Below, piece after piece: positions 17,545-25,635 of a stretch of DNA of 64,000 bases. Positions within the stretch are counted from its first letter, which is position 1; the number at the start of each line of letters is the position of its first letter. The notes beneath the pieces are model-generated. The model made no database searches, was not told the origin of the DNA, and saw nothing but the letters and a program-made list of their open reading frames with translations. Both the position numbers and the translations under genes were made by a program. The stretch spans positions 304,984 through 368,983 of the forward strand of contig NZ_VUOB01000010.1 of NCBI RefSeq assembly GCF_008386585.1. The letters are read 5' to 3'. The DNA comes from Solihabitans fulvus (GTDB lineage: Bacteria; Actinomycetota; Actinomycetes; Mycobacteriales; Pseudonocardiaceae).

Positions 17545-18102
17545 TTAGCTGGCCTTGAAGTAACGGCTCGACTCGCCCTTGAACATGAACACGATCGCGC
17601 CGATGACCACGATCAGCTCGACGATGCCGAGCAGGGCCTGGATCGCGCCGAGCGCGCCGACACTGAACAGAATGCCGATGGCGAGCAGGCCGAGCAGCTG
17701 GGCGAGGATGCTCAGGCCGCCGAGCACGGTCAGCACGATCCTGGCCCAGTTCGCGCCGCCGCGCATCTGGAAGATCAGCACCACCCAGAGCGCGAGGATC
17801 ACCAGGGAGAAGATCGCGCTGCCGTAGCTGGGCGAGCTCTGCTGGAGCGCCGTGCCCAGCTTCTCGTTGGTCTTGTTGAGCACGTCCTGCGCGGTGGCGA
17901 AGCTGATCAGGTTCGCCACCAGGCCGACGATGACGGAGGCGATCCAGAGCTGGAACGCCGTGTCGACGGCCTTGGGCTTCGCGACGGCGACGGACCGCAT
18001 CTCGCTGTCGCTGACCGGCGGAGCCGGCGGTAGGTAGCCGCCCTGTTGGGGCTGGTCCTGCGGAGGCTGCCCCTGCTGGTTTGGATCGTATGGATTCGTC
18101 AC
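17545..18102 (-). CDS. Tetraspan membrane protein, array member 4
   Basis: A 185-residue protein. The N terminus is Pro/Gln-rich (NPYDPNQQGQPPQDQPQQGG), followed by four helices; the motif reads QMRGGANWARIVLTVLGGLSIL. The outer loop after helix 1 (QDVLNKTNEKLGTALQQS) is polar and matches the equivalent loop of member 5 in position. The gene is preceded by 105 bp containing an A+T-rich palindrome (18169-18186), so it may have its own promoter. Function unknown. Confidence 0.68.
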   Translation of the reverse strand: MTNPYDPNQQGQPPQDQPQQGGYLPPAPPVSDSEMRSVAVAKPKAVDTAFQLWIASVIVGLVANLISFATAQDVLNKTNEKLGTALQQSSPSYGSAIFSLVILALWVVLIFQMRGGANWARIVLTVLGGLSILAQLLGLLAIGILFSVGALGAIQALLGIVELIVVIGAIVFMFKGESSRYFKAS

Positions 18103-18168
18103 GGTCGGAGACGGTAGGACTGCCGGTGGTGGGTGTCCACCGGAATGGGCAACCCGTTAACAACCTGT

Positions 18169-18186
18169 CGTAAAATTTCTTTTACG
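18169..18186. promoter_or_regulatory. A+T-rich perfect palindrome between array members 4 and 5
   Basis: CGTAAAA/TTTTACG arms with a 4-nt spacer, conspicuous in DNA of about 70% G+C. It lies 67 bp upstream of the member 4 start, in the position of an operator or promoter, and 22 bp after the member 5 stop, where it could also act as a weak terminator. Confidence 0.4.
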
Positions 18187-18207
18187 AGTCTCTCTTCGAG
18201 GTCCGGA

Positions 18208-18723
18208 TCAGCGCCGACGGACGAAGTGGCCGGCCGAACCCCGCACGTACATCAGGGTCAGGGCCACCGCGTCGACGAGCAGGCCGAGCACGCTGAGCGA
18301 GACGTCCAGCGCGCCGATCCGCACGCCGAACGCGGGCGCCACACCCGAGGCGATGCCGATCAGCCCGATCACGCCGACCAGCAGCCCGCCGCCGCCGAGC
18401 ACCGTCAGCACCACCCGTGCCCAGTTGAGGCCGCGGGCCATCCGGTTCGCCAGGAACGCGTAGAGCAGCAGCAGCGCGCCGGCCAGCAGCAGGCCGAACA
18501 CCACCGAACCGGACGCCTCGGCGTCGAGCTGGTCCTGGGTGAGGCCCGCGTTGCTCTGCCGGAGCAGGTCGATGAGCTGCTGCCGGTCGCCCAGCTGGAT
18601 GATCGACCGCACCGCGCTCAGCGCCGCGCTGCCGATCCACAGCCACCGGGACAGGTTCACCAGTTTGGGTGGCTCCGGCCACCGTGGCGCCTTGGGCACC
18701 GCGTCGGTCAGGCCGTCGCTCAC
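18208..18723 (-). CDS. Tetraspan membrane protein, array member 5
   Basis: A 171-residue protein with four helices; the array motif reads [23 protein letters not shown]. The outer loop after helix 1 ([26 protein letters not shown]) is long and polar. It ends in a basic tail (HFVRRR). The ATG at 18723 overlaps the hemB stop (ATGA), so it is translated from the hemB transcript. That coupling is notable because no heme link is obvious. Function unknown. Confidence 0.68.
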   Translation of the reverse strand: MSDGLTDAVPKAPRWPEPPKLVNLSRWLWIGSAALSAVRSIIQLGDRQQLIDLLRQSNAGLTQDQLDAEASGSVVFGLLLAGALLLLYAFLANRMARGLNWARVVLTVLGGGGLLVGVIGLIGIASGVAPAFGVRIGALDVSLSVLGLLVDAVALTLMYVRGSAGHFVRRR

Positions 18724-19697
18724 GTCGTCGCCAGCCAGCGCGACGCCTCGACGGCCCAGTAGGTCAGCACGATGTCCGCGCCGGCCCGGTGGATCGAGGT
18801 CAGCATCTCGAGCACGGTCCGCTGCCGGTCCAGCCAGCCGTTGGCGAAGGCGGCCTCGGCCATCGCGTACTCCCCGGACACCTGGTAGGCGGCGACGGGC
18901 ACGTCGGAGACCTCGGCGACCGAGCGCAGCACGTCGAGGTAGGCGAGGGCGGGCTTGACCATCACCAGGTCCGCGCCCTCGGCCAGGTCGAGGGCGAGCT
19001 CGCGGAGCGACTCGCGCGCGTTGGCCGGGTCCTGCTGGTACGCCTTGCGGTCGCCGGTGAGCTGCGAGTCGACCGCCTCGCGGAACGGCCCGTAGAACGC
19101 GGAGGCGTACTTGACCGAGTAGGCGAGCACGCTGGCGTCGGTGTGGCCTGCATCGTCGAGGGCGTGGCGGATCACGCCGATCTGGCCGTCCATCATCCCG
19201 CTCGGCCCGACCACGTGCGCGCCAGCCTCGACCTGCGCGACGGCCATCTCCGCGTACACCTCGAGGGTGGCGTCGTTGTCGACGGTGCCGTCGGCGGCGA
19301 GGACCCCGCAGTGGCCGTGATCGGTGAACTCGTCGAGACAGCAGTCCGCCATCAGCACGGTCGAGTCGCCGAGCTCGGCGCGCAGATCGCGCAGCGCGAC
19401 GTTGAGGATGCCGTCCGGGTCGGTCGCGCCGGAGCCGACGGCGTCGCGCTGCTCCGGCACGCCGAACAGCATCAGCCCGCCGACGCCGGCCTGCACGGCC
19501 TCGACCGCGGCCTTGCGCAGCGAGTCGCGGCTGTGCTGGACGACGCCGGGCATCGAGGCGATCGGGATCGGCCCGGTCGCGCCCTCCCTGACGAACATCG
19601 GCAACACCAGCTGCCTCGGTCGCACGCTCGTCTCGCTGACCAGCCGACGCATGGCCGGGGTGGTGCGCAACCGCCGGGGACGGTGGGACGGAAACAC
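18720..19697 (-). CDS. hemB: Delta-aminolevulinic acid dehydratase (porphobilinogen synthase)
   Basis: A 325-residue enzyme that condenses two 5-aminolevulinates to porphobilinogen. Both Schiff-base lysines are visible: [13 protein letters not shown] (Lys about 196) and [10 protein letters not shown] (Lys about 248). The metal region reads [14 protein letters not shown]: two of the three zinc cysteines align, while the middle one is Asp. The GTG at 19697 has AAGGGAG 7 nt upstream. A large hairpin separates it from hemD, so it may be transcribed separately from rex-hemACD. Its stop overlaps the tetraspan gene. Confidence 0.96.
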   Translation of the reverse strand: MFPSHRPRRLRTTPAMRRLVSETSVRPRQLVLPMFVREGATGPIPIASMPGVVQHSRDSLRKAAVEAVQAGVGGLMLFGVPEQRDAVGSGATDPDGILNVALRDLRAELGDSTVLMADCCLDEFTDHGHCGVLAADGTVDNDATLEVYAEMAVAQVEAGAHVVGPSGMMDGQIGVIRHALDDAGHTDASVLAYSVKYASAFYGPFREAVDSQLTGDRKAYQQDPANARESLRELALDLAEGADLVMVKPALAYLDVLRSVAEVSDVPVAAYQVSGEYAMAEAAFANGWLDRQRTVLEMLTSIHRAGADIVLTYWAVEASRWLATT

Positions 19698-19807
19698 GGG
19701 TGCACTCCCTTTCGAGGGAACTCTCGCGCGCAGGGGCCGCGCGGCAACGCAGCGCGACTGTTCACGGTCGAGGATACGAGCCCGCGCTCCCACCCATCCC
19801 ACCTACG

Positions 19808-19858
19808 TCACGAAGGGCGCCTTCCTGACACGCAGTGTCCGGAAGGCGCCCTTCGTGA
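19808..19858. terminator. Large perfect hairpin between hemD and hemB
   Basis: Eighteen-bp perfect arms (TCACGAAGGGCGCCTTCC and its complement) around a loop with further GACAC/GTGTC pairing. It lies 19 bp past the hemD stop and 111 bp upstream of the hemB start. It has no T tract. It is probably an intrinsic terminator or mRNA-stability element. Confidence 0.6.
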
Positions 19859-19876
19859 CTCGTCGGGCTGGGCCAG

Positions 19877-21409
19877 CTACGAGCGGCGCAGGCGCTTGGT
19901 CTTGCGCGGCGGCGGCAGCGCGCCCTCGGCACGGAGCCGGGCGGCGTGCTGGGCGAGCGCGTCGACCAGGGCCGGCACGTTCGCGTCCTCGGGCTGCACG
20001 TCAACGCGCAGCCCGAACTCGCGGGCGGTCTCCGCCGTCTGCGGGCCGATGCAGGCGACCAGCGTCCTGGTGTGCGGCTTGCCGGCGATGCCGACCAGGT
20101 TGCGCACCGTGGACGACGAGGTGAAGCACACCGCGTCGAAGCCACCCGACTTGATCATCTCGCGGGTGTCGGCCGGCGGCGGCGCGGCCCGCACGGTCCG
20201 GTAGGCCGTGACGTCGTCGATCTCCCAGCCGCGCTCGCGCAGCCCGGCCGCCAGCGTCTCGGTGGCGATGTCGGCGCGGGGCAGCAGGACCCGGTCCACC
20301 GGGTCCAGGATGTCGTCGTAGGGCGGGAAGTCAGCCAGCAGGCCCTCGCTGGACTGCTCGCCGGAGGGCACCAGCTCGGGGATGATCCCGAACGAGCGCA
20401 CCTTCGCCGCCGTCGACTCGCCGACGCAGGCGATCTTGACGCCGGAGAACGCGCGGGCGTCGAGCCCGAACTCGCGGAACTTCTCCCACACCGCGCGCAC
20501 CGCGTTGGTCGAGGTGAACACGACCCACTGGTAGCGGCCGTCGACGAGGCCCTTGACCGAGCGCTCCATCTGGGCGGGGCTGCGCGGCGGCTCGACGGAG
20601 ATCGTCGGCACCTCCACCGGCACCGCGCCGTGCAGGCGCAGCCGGTGGCTCATCGCGCCGGCCTGCTCCTTGGTGCGCGGCACGAGCACCTTCCAGCCGT
20701 ACAGCGCCCGCGACTCCCACCAGGACAGCTTCGAGCGGCCGGCGACGGCGCTGCCGACGGTGACGACCAACTGGCCGGACAGCTCGCCTGCGTCGGCCGC
20801 CAGCGAGGCCAGCGTAGTGTCGACCGTGCGCTGGCTTGAGCCGGTGCCGTCGGCGGTCACCGCGACCGGGGTCTGCGGCGCGAGCCCGTGCTCGACCAGC
20901 GAGGAGGCCGCCTCGGCGAGGTGGCTGCCGCTGGCGTGCAGCACCAGGGTGCCGGGGGCGGCGGCGAGGCCGCCCCAGTCGACCGTGCCGCGCACGTCGA
21001 CCTCGGTGTGCACGCCGCCGAGGGCGACCCCGGCGTAGGCGGGCACCGCGGTGCCCGCCGGCACACCAGGGACGACGTCGAACGCGATGGTGGTCCTGGA
21101 GACCGCCTGGGCCTCCTTGACCACCGCGTCCAGCGTGAGCGGGTCACCGGCGACGAGGCGGACGACGTCGCGCCCTGCCTTCGCCTCGGTGACGAGGTCC
21201 TTGGCCACGTCGGCCGGCTCGCCGACCGCGGGGCGTACCTCCACCCCCTCCGGTACCGCGCCGATCACGTCGGCCGGAACGTCCGGATCGGTCACCACGA
21301 GTTCGGCCCTGGTGAGCAACTCGTGGGCCCGGACTGTGAGCAACCCGGAGTCGCCGGGGCCGGAGCCCACGAAGGCGACTCGTCCGGGGGTCTTACGTGC
21401 GCGGGTCAT
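19877..21409 (-). CDS. hemD: Bifunctional uroporphyrinogen-III methyltransferase-like / uroporphyrinogen-III synthase
   Basis: About 510 residues in two domains. Residues 1-240 form a CobA/SUMT-like tetrapyrrole methylase (VAFVGSGPGDSGLLTVRAHELL, VVRLVAGDPLTLD, VVPGVPAGTAVPAYAGV). Residues 250-500 form HemD (WKVLVPRTKEQAG, FTSTNAVRAVWE, CFTSSSTVRNLV), which closes hydroxymethylbilane to uroporphyrinogen III. This fusion is common in actinobacteria; the methylase domain is divergent and may not feed sirohaem. ATG 21409 follows a GGGGAG site; ATG 21424 or TTG 21427 would add residues. It follows hemC by 18 bp. Confidence 0.9.
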   Translation of the reverse strand: MTRARKTPGRVAFVGSGPGDSGLLTVRAHELLTRAELVVTDPDVPADVIGAVPEGVEVRPAVGEPADVAKDLVTEAKAGRDVVRLVAGDPLTLDAVVKEAQAVSRTTIAFDVVPGVPAGTAVPAYAGVALGGVHTEVDVRGTVDWGGLAAAPGTLVLHASGSHLAEAASSLVEHGLAPQTPVAVTADGTGSSQRTVDTTLASLAADAGELSGQLVVTVGSAVAGRSKLSWWESRALYGWKVLVPRTKEQAGAMSHRLRLHGAVPVEVPTISVEPPRSPAQMERSVKGLVDGRYQWVVFTSTNAVRAVWEKFREFGLDARAFSGVKIACVGESTAAKVRSFGIIPELVPSGEQSSEGLLADFPPYDDILDPVDRVLLPRADIATETLAAGLRERGWEIDDVTAYRTVRAAPPPADTREMIKSGGFDAVCFTSSSTVRNLVGIAGKPHTRTLVACIGPQTAETAREFGLRVDVQPEDANVPALVDALAQHAARLRAEGALPPPRKTKRLRRS

Positions 21410-21427
21410 CTGGGCACTCCCCATCAA

Positions 21428-22363
21428 CTACGCCTCCGGGCCGCTGAGCACGGCGGCCCCGAGGTCGAGCAACTCGGCGGCCAGCGCCCGGCCGAGTTGC
21501 TCTGCTGCGGTCAAGTCACCGGTGGCGGACGCACGCAGCAGGTCGTTCTGCGGCGTCGCGGCGACCCCGCGCAACGACAGCCGAAGCACGACCGAGCCGT
21601 CGTCGTCGAGGTCCTCCACCACATCGGCCAGTGCGCCGACGGGCGCGCTACAGCCCGCTTCGAGCGCGGCCAGCATGGCGCGCTCGGCGGTCACAGCCGC
21701 GCGACTGGCCTGATCGTCCAAAGTGGACGCCAGGAGATGCTCCGTGTCGACGTCGTCGACACGGCACTCCACCGCCAGCGCACCCTGTGCGGGCGCCGGC
21801 AGCATCTGCAAGGGGTCGAGCGACTCGGTGATCGCGTCGAGGCGACCGAGCCGCGCGAGTCCGGCGCGGGCCAGCACGACGGCGTCCAACACGCCGTCGG
21901 TGACCTTGCGCAGCCGCGTGTCCACGTTGCCGCGCAACGGAACCACGGTCAACCCAAGTCCGAGCGCCTCGAGCTGCGCCGCCCGGCGAGGCGAGCCGGT
22001 GCCCACCGTCGAGCCGACCGGCAGTTCACCGAGGACGAGTCCGTCCCTGGCGACCAGCGCGTCCCTCGGGTCCTCCCGCAGCGGCACGGCGGCCAGCGAG
22101 AGTCGAGGGTCCGGCGCGGTCGGCAGGTCCTTGTACGAGTGCACGGCGACGTCGACCTCGCCCGCGGCCAGCGCGTCGCGCAGCGCCGAGGTGAAGACCC
22201 CGATGCCGATCTCGGCGATGGGCGCCGACGAGCGGTCGCCCGGGGTGGAGACCGTCACGATCTCGACCTTGGCCCCGGCACGTTCGAGCGCCTCGGCGAT
22301 GTGCCCCGTCTGGGCGAGCGCGAGCGCGCTGCCCCGGGTGCCGATCCGCAAAGTCCGGTTCAC
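21428..22363 (-). CDS. hemC: Porphobilinogen deaminase (hydroxymethylbilane synthase)
   Basis: A 311-residue enzyme that polymerises four porphobilinogens. Recognisable segments are [14 protein letters not shown] at the N terminus, [19 protein letters not shown], and the dipyrromethane-cofactor cysteine in [11 protein letters not shown] (Cys about 238). The GTG at 22363 overlaps the hemA stop (GTGA), so the two are translationally coupled. It is part of the Rex-controlled rex-hemACD unit. Confidence 0.96.
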   Translation of the reverse strand: MNRTLRIGTRGSALALAQTGHIAEALERAGAKVEIVTVSTPGDRSSAPIAEIGIGVFTSALRDALAAGEVDVAVHSYKDLPTAPDPRLSLAAVPLREDPRDALVARDGLVLGELPVGSTVGTGSPRRAAQLEALGLGLTVVPLRGNVDTRLRKVTDGVLDAVVLARAGLARLGRLDAITESLDPLQMLPAPAQGALAVECRVDDVDTEHLLASTLDDQASRAAVTAERAMLAALEAGCSAPVGALADVVEDLDDDGSVVLRLSLRGVAATPQNDLLRASATGDLTAAEQLGRALAAELLDLGAAVLSGPEA

Positions 22364-23712
22364 GACTTCTCACCGTCCATAGTGGACTGGGTTGTCTCCT
22401 CGGCCACCTGCGGGGCGCAGACGGCGGCTGGGGCCTGCGGGTCGAGCCCGAACAGCTCGCGCAGCGCCTCCGCGTAACCGGCCCCGCCAGGCGCGGCGGC
22501 CAGTTGCTTCACCCGCACGGTCGGGGTGTGCAGCAGTTTGTCGACGACGCGGCGCACGGTCTTGGCCAGCTCGCCGCGCACCGAGGCGTCCAGCTCGGGC
22601 AGCCGCGAGTCCAGCCGCAGCAGCTCGGCGTCGACCACCTCGGCGGCGCGCTTGCGCAGCGCGGTCACCGTCGGGGTCACCTCGGCGGAACGCTGGCCTG
22701 CCAGGTAGCCGCGCACCTCGTCGGTGACGATGTGCTTGGCGCGCTGGGTGTCCAGGCCGGTCGGCGCGTCAAGGAGTCGGCGCTGGAGGGTCTCCAGGTC
22801 GACGACGCGCACGCCGGGCAGGCCGGCTGCTGCGGGGTCGACGTCCTTTGGCAGGCCGAGGTCGCAGATCACCAGCGGGCGGGCCGGGTCGCGGTCGAAC
22901 AGCGCGGCGCTCAGCAGCGCGGCGTCGATCACCACGTCGACCGCGCCGGTGCAGGCGAGGATGAGGTCGGCGTCGGCGATCTCGGTGCGCAGCTCGGTCA
23001 GCGCGACCGCGGTCGCGGAGACGCCGTCGGCCCGCAGCGCCGAGGCCAGCCGGGCGCCGTTGTCCGCGCTGCGGTTGGCGATCACGACCTCGCCGATGCC
23101 GGCGCGGCGCAGGTGCGCGGCGGCCAGGCCGCCCATCGAGCCAGCGCCGACGACCAGCGCGCGACGCCCGACGAGCCCGCCGAGGGCGGTGTCGGCGTCG
23201 GAGAGCGCCTCGGTCACCACGGACGCGCCAGCGTGGTCGATGCCGGTCTCGGTGTGCACGCGCTTGCCGACCCGCAGGGCCTGCTGGACCAGCTCGTGCA
23301 GCGTCCTGCCGACGGTGCCGGCCTCGTCGGCCTGGCTGTAGGCGGTGCGCAGCTGACCGAGGATCTGGGCCTCGCCGACGACCATCGAGTCGAGGCCGCC
23401 GGCCACCGAGAACAGGTGTTCCACGGCCGCGGCGGCGTAGTGCACGTAGAAGTGGTCGAACAGCTCGGTCGCCTCGGCGCCGGCCTGCCCGGCCAGCACG
23501 GCGGAGATGTCCGCGAGGCCGCCATGGAAGGTCTCGACGACGGCGTAGACCTCGACGCGGTTGCAGGTGGAGAGCACCAGCGCCTCGGACACGCTGTCGC
23601 AGCGCAGCAGCTCCTCGAGCACCTTGCGCAGCTCGGCGGCCGGGACCGTGACGCGTTCGAGCACCGACACGGGGGCGGTGCGGTGGGACAAACCGACAGC
23701 GAGCAAACTCAC
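22360..23712 (-). CDS. hemA: Glutamyl-tRNA reductase
   Basis: A 450-residue NADPH-dependent enzyme that reduces glutamyl-tRNA to glutamate-1-semialdehyde, the first and regulated step of the C5 heme pathway. It has the nucleophilic Cys50 in [13 protein letters not shown], an N-terminal GLSHRTAPV, the substrate segment [13 protein letters not shown] and a Rossmann domain ([20 protein letters not shown]). GTG 23712 lies 28 bp after the rex stop. Being first after rex, it is under redox control through the operator upstream of rex. The product of hemL at 6698-8035 acts next. Confidence 0.96.
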   Translation of the reverse strand: MSLLAVGLSHRTAPVSVLERVTVPAAELRKVLEELLRCDSVSEALVLSTCNRVEVYAVVETFHGGLADISAVLAGQAGAEATELFDHFYVHYAAAAVEHLFSVAGGLDSMVVGEAQILGQLRTAYSQADEAGTVGRTLHELVQQALRVGKRVHTETGIDHAGASVVTEALSDADTALGGLVGRRALVVGAGSMGGLAAAHLRRAGIGEVVIANRSADNGARLASALRADGVSATAVALTELRTEIADADLILACTGAVDVVIDAALLSAALFDRDPARPLVICDLGLPKDVDPAAAGLPGVRVVDLETLQRRLLDAPTGLDTQRAKHIVTDEVRGYLAGQRSAEVTPTVTALRKRAAEVVDAELLRLDSRLPELDASVRGELAKTVRRVVDKLLHTPTVRVKQLAAAPGGAGYAEALRELFGLDPQAPAAVCAPQVAEETTQSTMDGEKS

Positions 23713-23740
23713 CGTGTCACCTCGCGCTCGCTCCGCTCGT

Positions 23741-24523
23741 TCACGGGCGAATCACCACCCCGTCCACACCGGACATGCCGGTCCCGTTCATCGCGTCGAC
23801 GGCAGCCTGTTCGGCAGAGGCGAGGTCCGCACGCCGTGCGACGTGGAACGACAGGATCTGCATCTCGACCGCCAGATCGACCTTGCGCACCTCGACGTCG
23901 TCCGGCACCTGGAGGACAACTGGTGCGAAGTTCAGGATGCACTGGACTCCGGCGGATACCAAACGGTCACATACCGCCTGCGCGGCGGGAGGGGGTGTCG
24001 CGATGACACCGATGGACACTTCGCGTTCCGCGCAAACCGACGCAATCTCGTCGATATGGGACACCGGAATGCCTCCTACCGGCACTCCCATGAGATCTGG
24101 GTCCACGTCAAAGAGCGCCGCAACGGGGAATCCCCTGCTCGGGAACCCGCCGTAGTTGGCGAGCGCGTGACCGAGATTACCTATTCCGACAACCGCGACG
24201 CTGTGCTTGCGGGTCAGACCGAGGATGCGCTCGATCTCACTGACCAGGACGTCGACGTCGTAGCCGACGCCCCTGGTGCCGTAGGAGCCGATGTAGGAGA
24301 GGTCCTTGCGCAGCTTCGCCGAGTTGACCCCGGCGGCGACGGACAGTTCCTCGCTGGAGATGGTGGTCACGTTCTGCTCGGCGAGGCCGGAGAGGACCCG
24401 CAGGTAGACGGCCAGTCGGGCGACGGCGGCCTCGGGGATTGCCCTGGCCCGCTCGCGGACGGCCGGCTCGTCGCCGAGTTCGTGGACCGCGACCGCGTCG
24501 GGTGCCGCCGGGGTGGTGGTCAC
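23741..24523 (-). CDS. rex: Redox-sensing transcriptional repressor Rex
   Basis: About 260 residues. An N-terminal winged helix ([20 protein letters not shown]... [21 protein letters not shown]) is followed by an NAD(H)-binding Rossmann domain ([17 protein letters not shown]) and a C-terminal domain-swap helix region. Rex dimers bind DNA when NADH/NAD+ is low and release it when NADH rises. The start is uncertain: GTG 24523 gives [13 protein letters not shown], and GTGs near 24550 would add about 10 residues. A matching operator lies at 24653-24670, so it is probably autoregulated together with hemACD. Confidence 0.95.
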   Translation of the reverse strand: MTTTPAAPDAVAVHELGDEPAVRERARAIPEAAVARLAVYLRVLSGLAEQNVTTISSEELSVAAGVNSAKLRKDLSYIGSYGTRGVGYDVDVLVSEIERILGLTRKHSVAVVGIGNLGHALANYGGFPSRGFPVAALFDVDPDLMGVPVGGIPVSHIDEIASVCAEREVSIGVIATPPPAAQAVCDRLVSAGVQCILNFAPVVLQVPDDVEVRKVDLAVEMQILSFHVARRADLASAEQAAVDAMNGTGMSGVDGVVIRP

Positions 24524-24641
24524 GACGTCGTCACCCTCGCCCCGCTTCACCACGTGCAGTTCTCCCTCACCGACCCAGAAACGCACTGATCCACCTGGCT
24601 TTCCGGCGCAATGCCGGGGCCGTCGGCGGCGTGACATGGAC

Positions 24642-24670
24642 ACCGTAGCCATTTGTGAACGTATGCACAA
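24642..24670 (-). promoter_or_regulatory. Putative rex promoter
   Basis: On the minus strand, TTGTGC (24665-24670) and TACGGT (24642-24647) are 17 bp apart, a plausible -35/-10 pair. The -35 element is inside the Rex operator, so bound Rex would block RNA polymerase. Confidence 0.5.
24653..24670. promoter_or_regulatory. Rex operator (ROP)
   Basis: TTGTGAACGTATGCACAA is an 18-bp site with perfect TTGTG/CACAA arms and matches the Rex operator form TTGTGAAnnnnTTCACAA at 15 or 16 positions, depending on how the centre is read. It lies about 130 bp upstream of the rex start. The 342 bp between the rex start and the fasciclin gene hold only this operator, the promoter and the hairpin at 24761-24801. 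Confidence 0.88.
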
Positions 24671-24760
24671 AGTCACGCGCCGCGGCGGCGCGCGGCGTCA
24701 TGATCGACGCTGCGGTGCTGGTCACACCGGGTGACGAGCGCACGGAGCCGGCCCGACGGC

Positions 24761-24801
24761 AAAGCCGCGCCGAGGCACGGAAGTGCCTTCGGCGCGGCTT
24801 T
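24761..24801 (-). terminator. Terminator after the fasciclin gene
   Basis: AAAGCCGCGCCGA/TCGGCGCGGCTTT stem with an inner GGCAC/GTGCC pairing, 65 bp past the stop of the minus-strand fasciclin gene and upstream of the rex promoter. It insulates rex-hem from upstream transcription. The T's at the stem base add weight. Confidence 0.75.
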
Positions 24802-24865
24802 CACCACTTCGTATGAAACCCGGTCGGCCGGCGGGCAGACCCGGCCGACCGCCGGGCGAACCGGG

Positions 24866-25522
24866 TCAGCTGGCCGGCGGGGTCAGCACGGTGTCGATGA
24901 CGAAGACGGTCGCGTTCTTGGTCGGGATGTTGCCGCAGAGGACCTTGGCTCCGTTGACGGTCATCGAGTCGCCGGAGCCGGCGATCTTCAGCTCCTGGCC
25001 GGTCAGCGACTTGACGGCGCCGGCCGACTGGAGGCCCTTGGCGTCGTAACGCATCGGCACGACGTGGAACTGGAGGATCTTGCCGAGCGTGGCCGGGTCG
25101 CCGGCGAGCTGGTTGAACTTCGCGTCGCCCAGCGCCGCGAAGGCCGGGTCGGCCGGGGCGAACACGGTGAGGTTGTCGGTGCTGTTCAGCGTGTCCACCA
25201 GGTTCGCGGCCTTGACCGCGGCGACCAGCTTGGTCAGCAACGGATTGTTGCTGGCGGCGGTCGCCACCGGGTCGCTGACCATGCCCTGGAGCGAACCCTT
25301 GTTGCTCGGGTCCTGCGGCACACTCGCGCAGCCCGCGCCGAAGACGTCGGTGGTCTTGGTCACGCCGTTGGCGTTGGCCGCCGGCGGCGAGCTGGCGGTC
25401 GTCGGGGCGGCGGACGAGCTGGTGCCGCTGCCCGAGTTGTCGCCGCCGCTGCCACACGCCGCGATGGTCAGCGACAGCGCCGCGATGGCGCCGATGCCGG
25501 AGAGCCGCTGGATCTTCCGCAC
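24866..25522 (-). CDS. Fasciclin-domain lipoprotein
   Basis: A 218-residue protein. A signal peptide ends in a lipobox (LTIAAC), followed by a Ser/Gly/Ala-rich linker and one fasciclin (FAS1) domain with its characteristic segments (LVDTLNSTDNLTVFAPADPAFAAL; GKILQFHVVP; NATVFVIDTVLTPP). It resembles the MPT70/MPT83 family of mycobacteria. GTG 25522 is chosen because AAGGAG is 8 nt upstream; GTG 25531 would overlap that site. It follows the sulfite-oxidase-like gene by 113 bp, an association also known in other actinobacteria; a shared redox or adhesion role is inference. Confidence 0.9.
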   Translation of the reverse strand: MRKIQRLSGIGAIAALSLTIAACGSGGDNSGSGTSSSAAPTTASSPPAANANGVTKTTDVFGAGCASVPQDPSNKGSLQGMVSDPVATAASNNPLLTKLVAAVKAANLVDTLNSTDNLTVFAPADPAFAALGDAKFNQLAGDPATLGKILQFHVVPMRYDAKGLQSAGAVKSLTGQELKIAGSGDSMTVNGAKVLCGNIPTKNATVFVIDTVLTPPAS

Positions 25523-25635
25523 GTCGATCACTCCTTCGAGCCAATTTCGATTGGTACTGAGGCGTTCGAAGGAGAGCCGACGGTCGGTTCGGCCTGCTGA
25601 GTAACGGTTCGGACACGCAGCGCAGCCGGGCGCGG

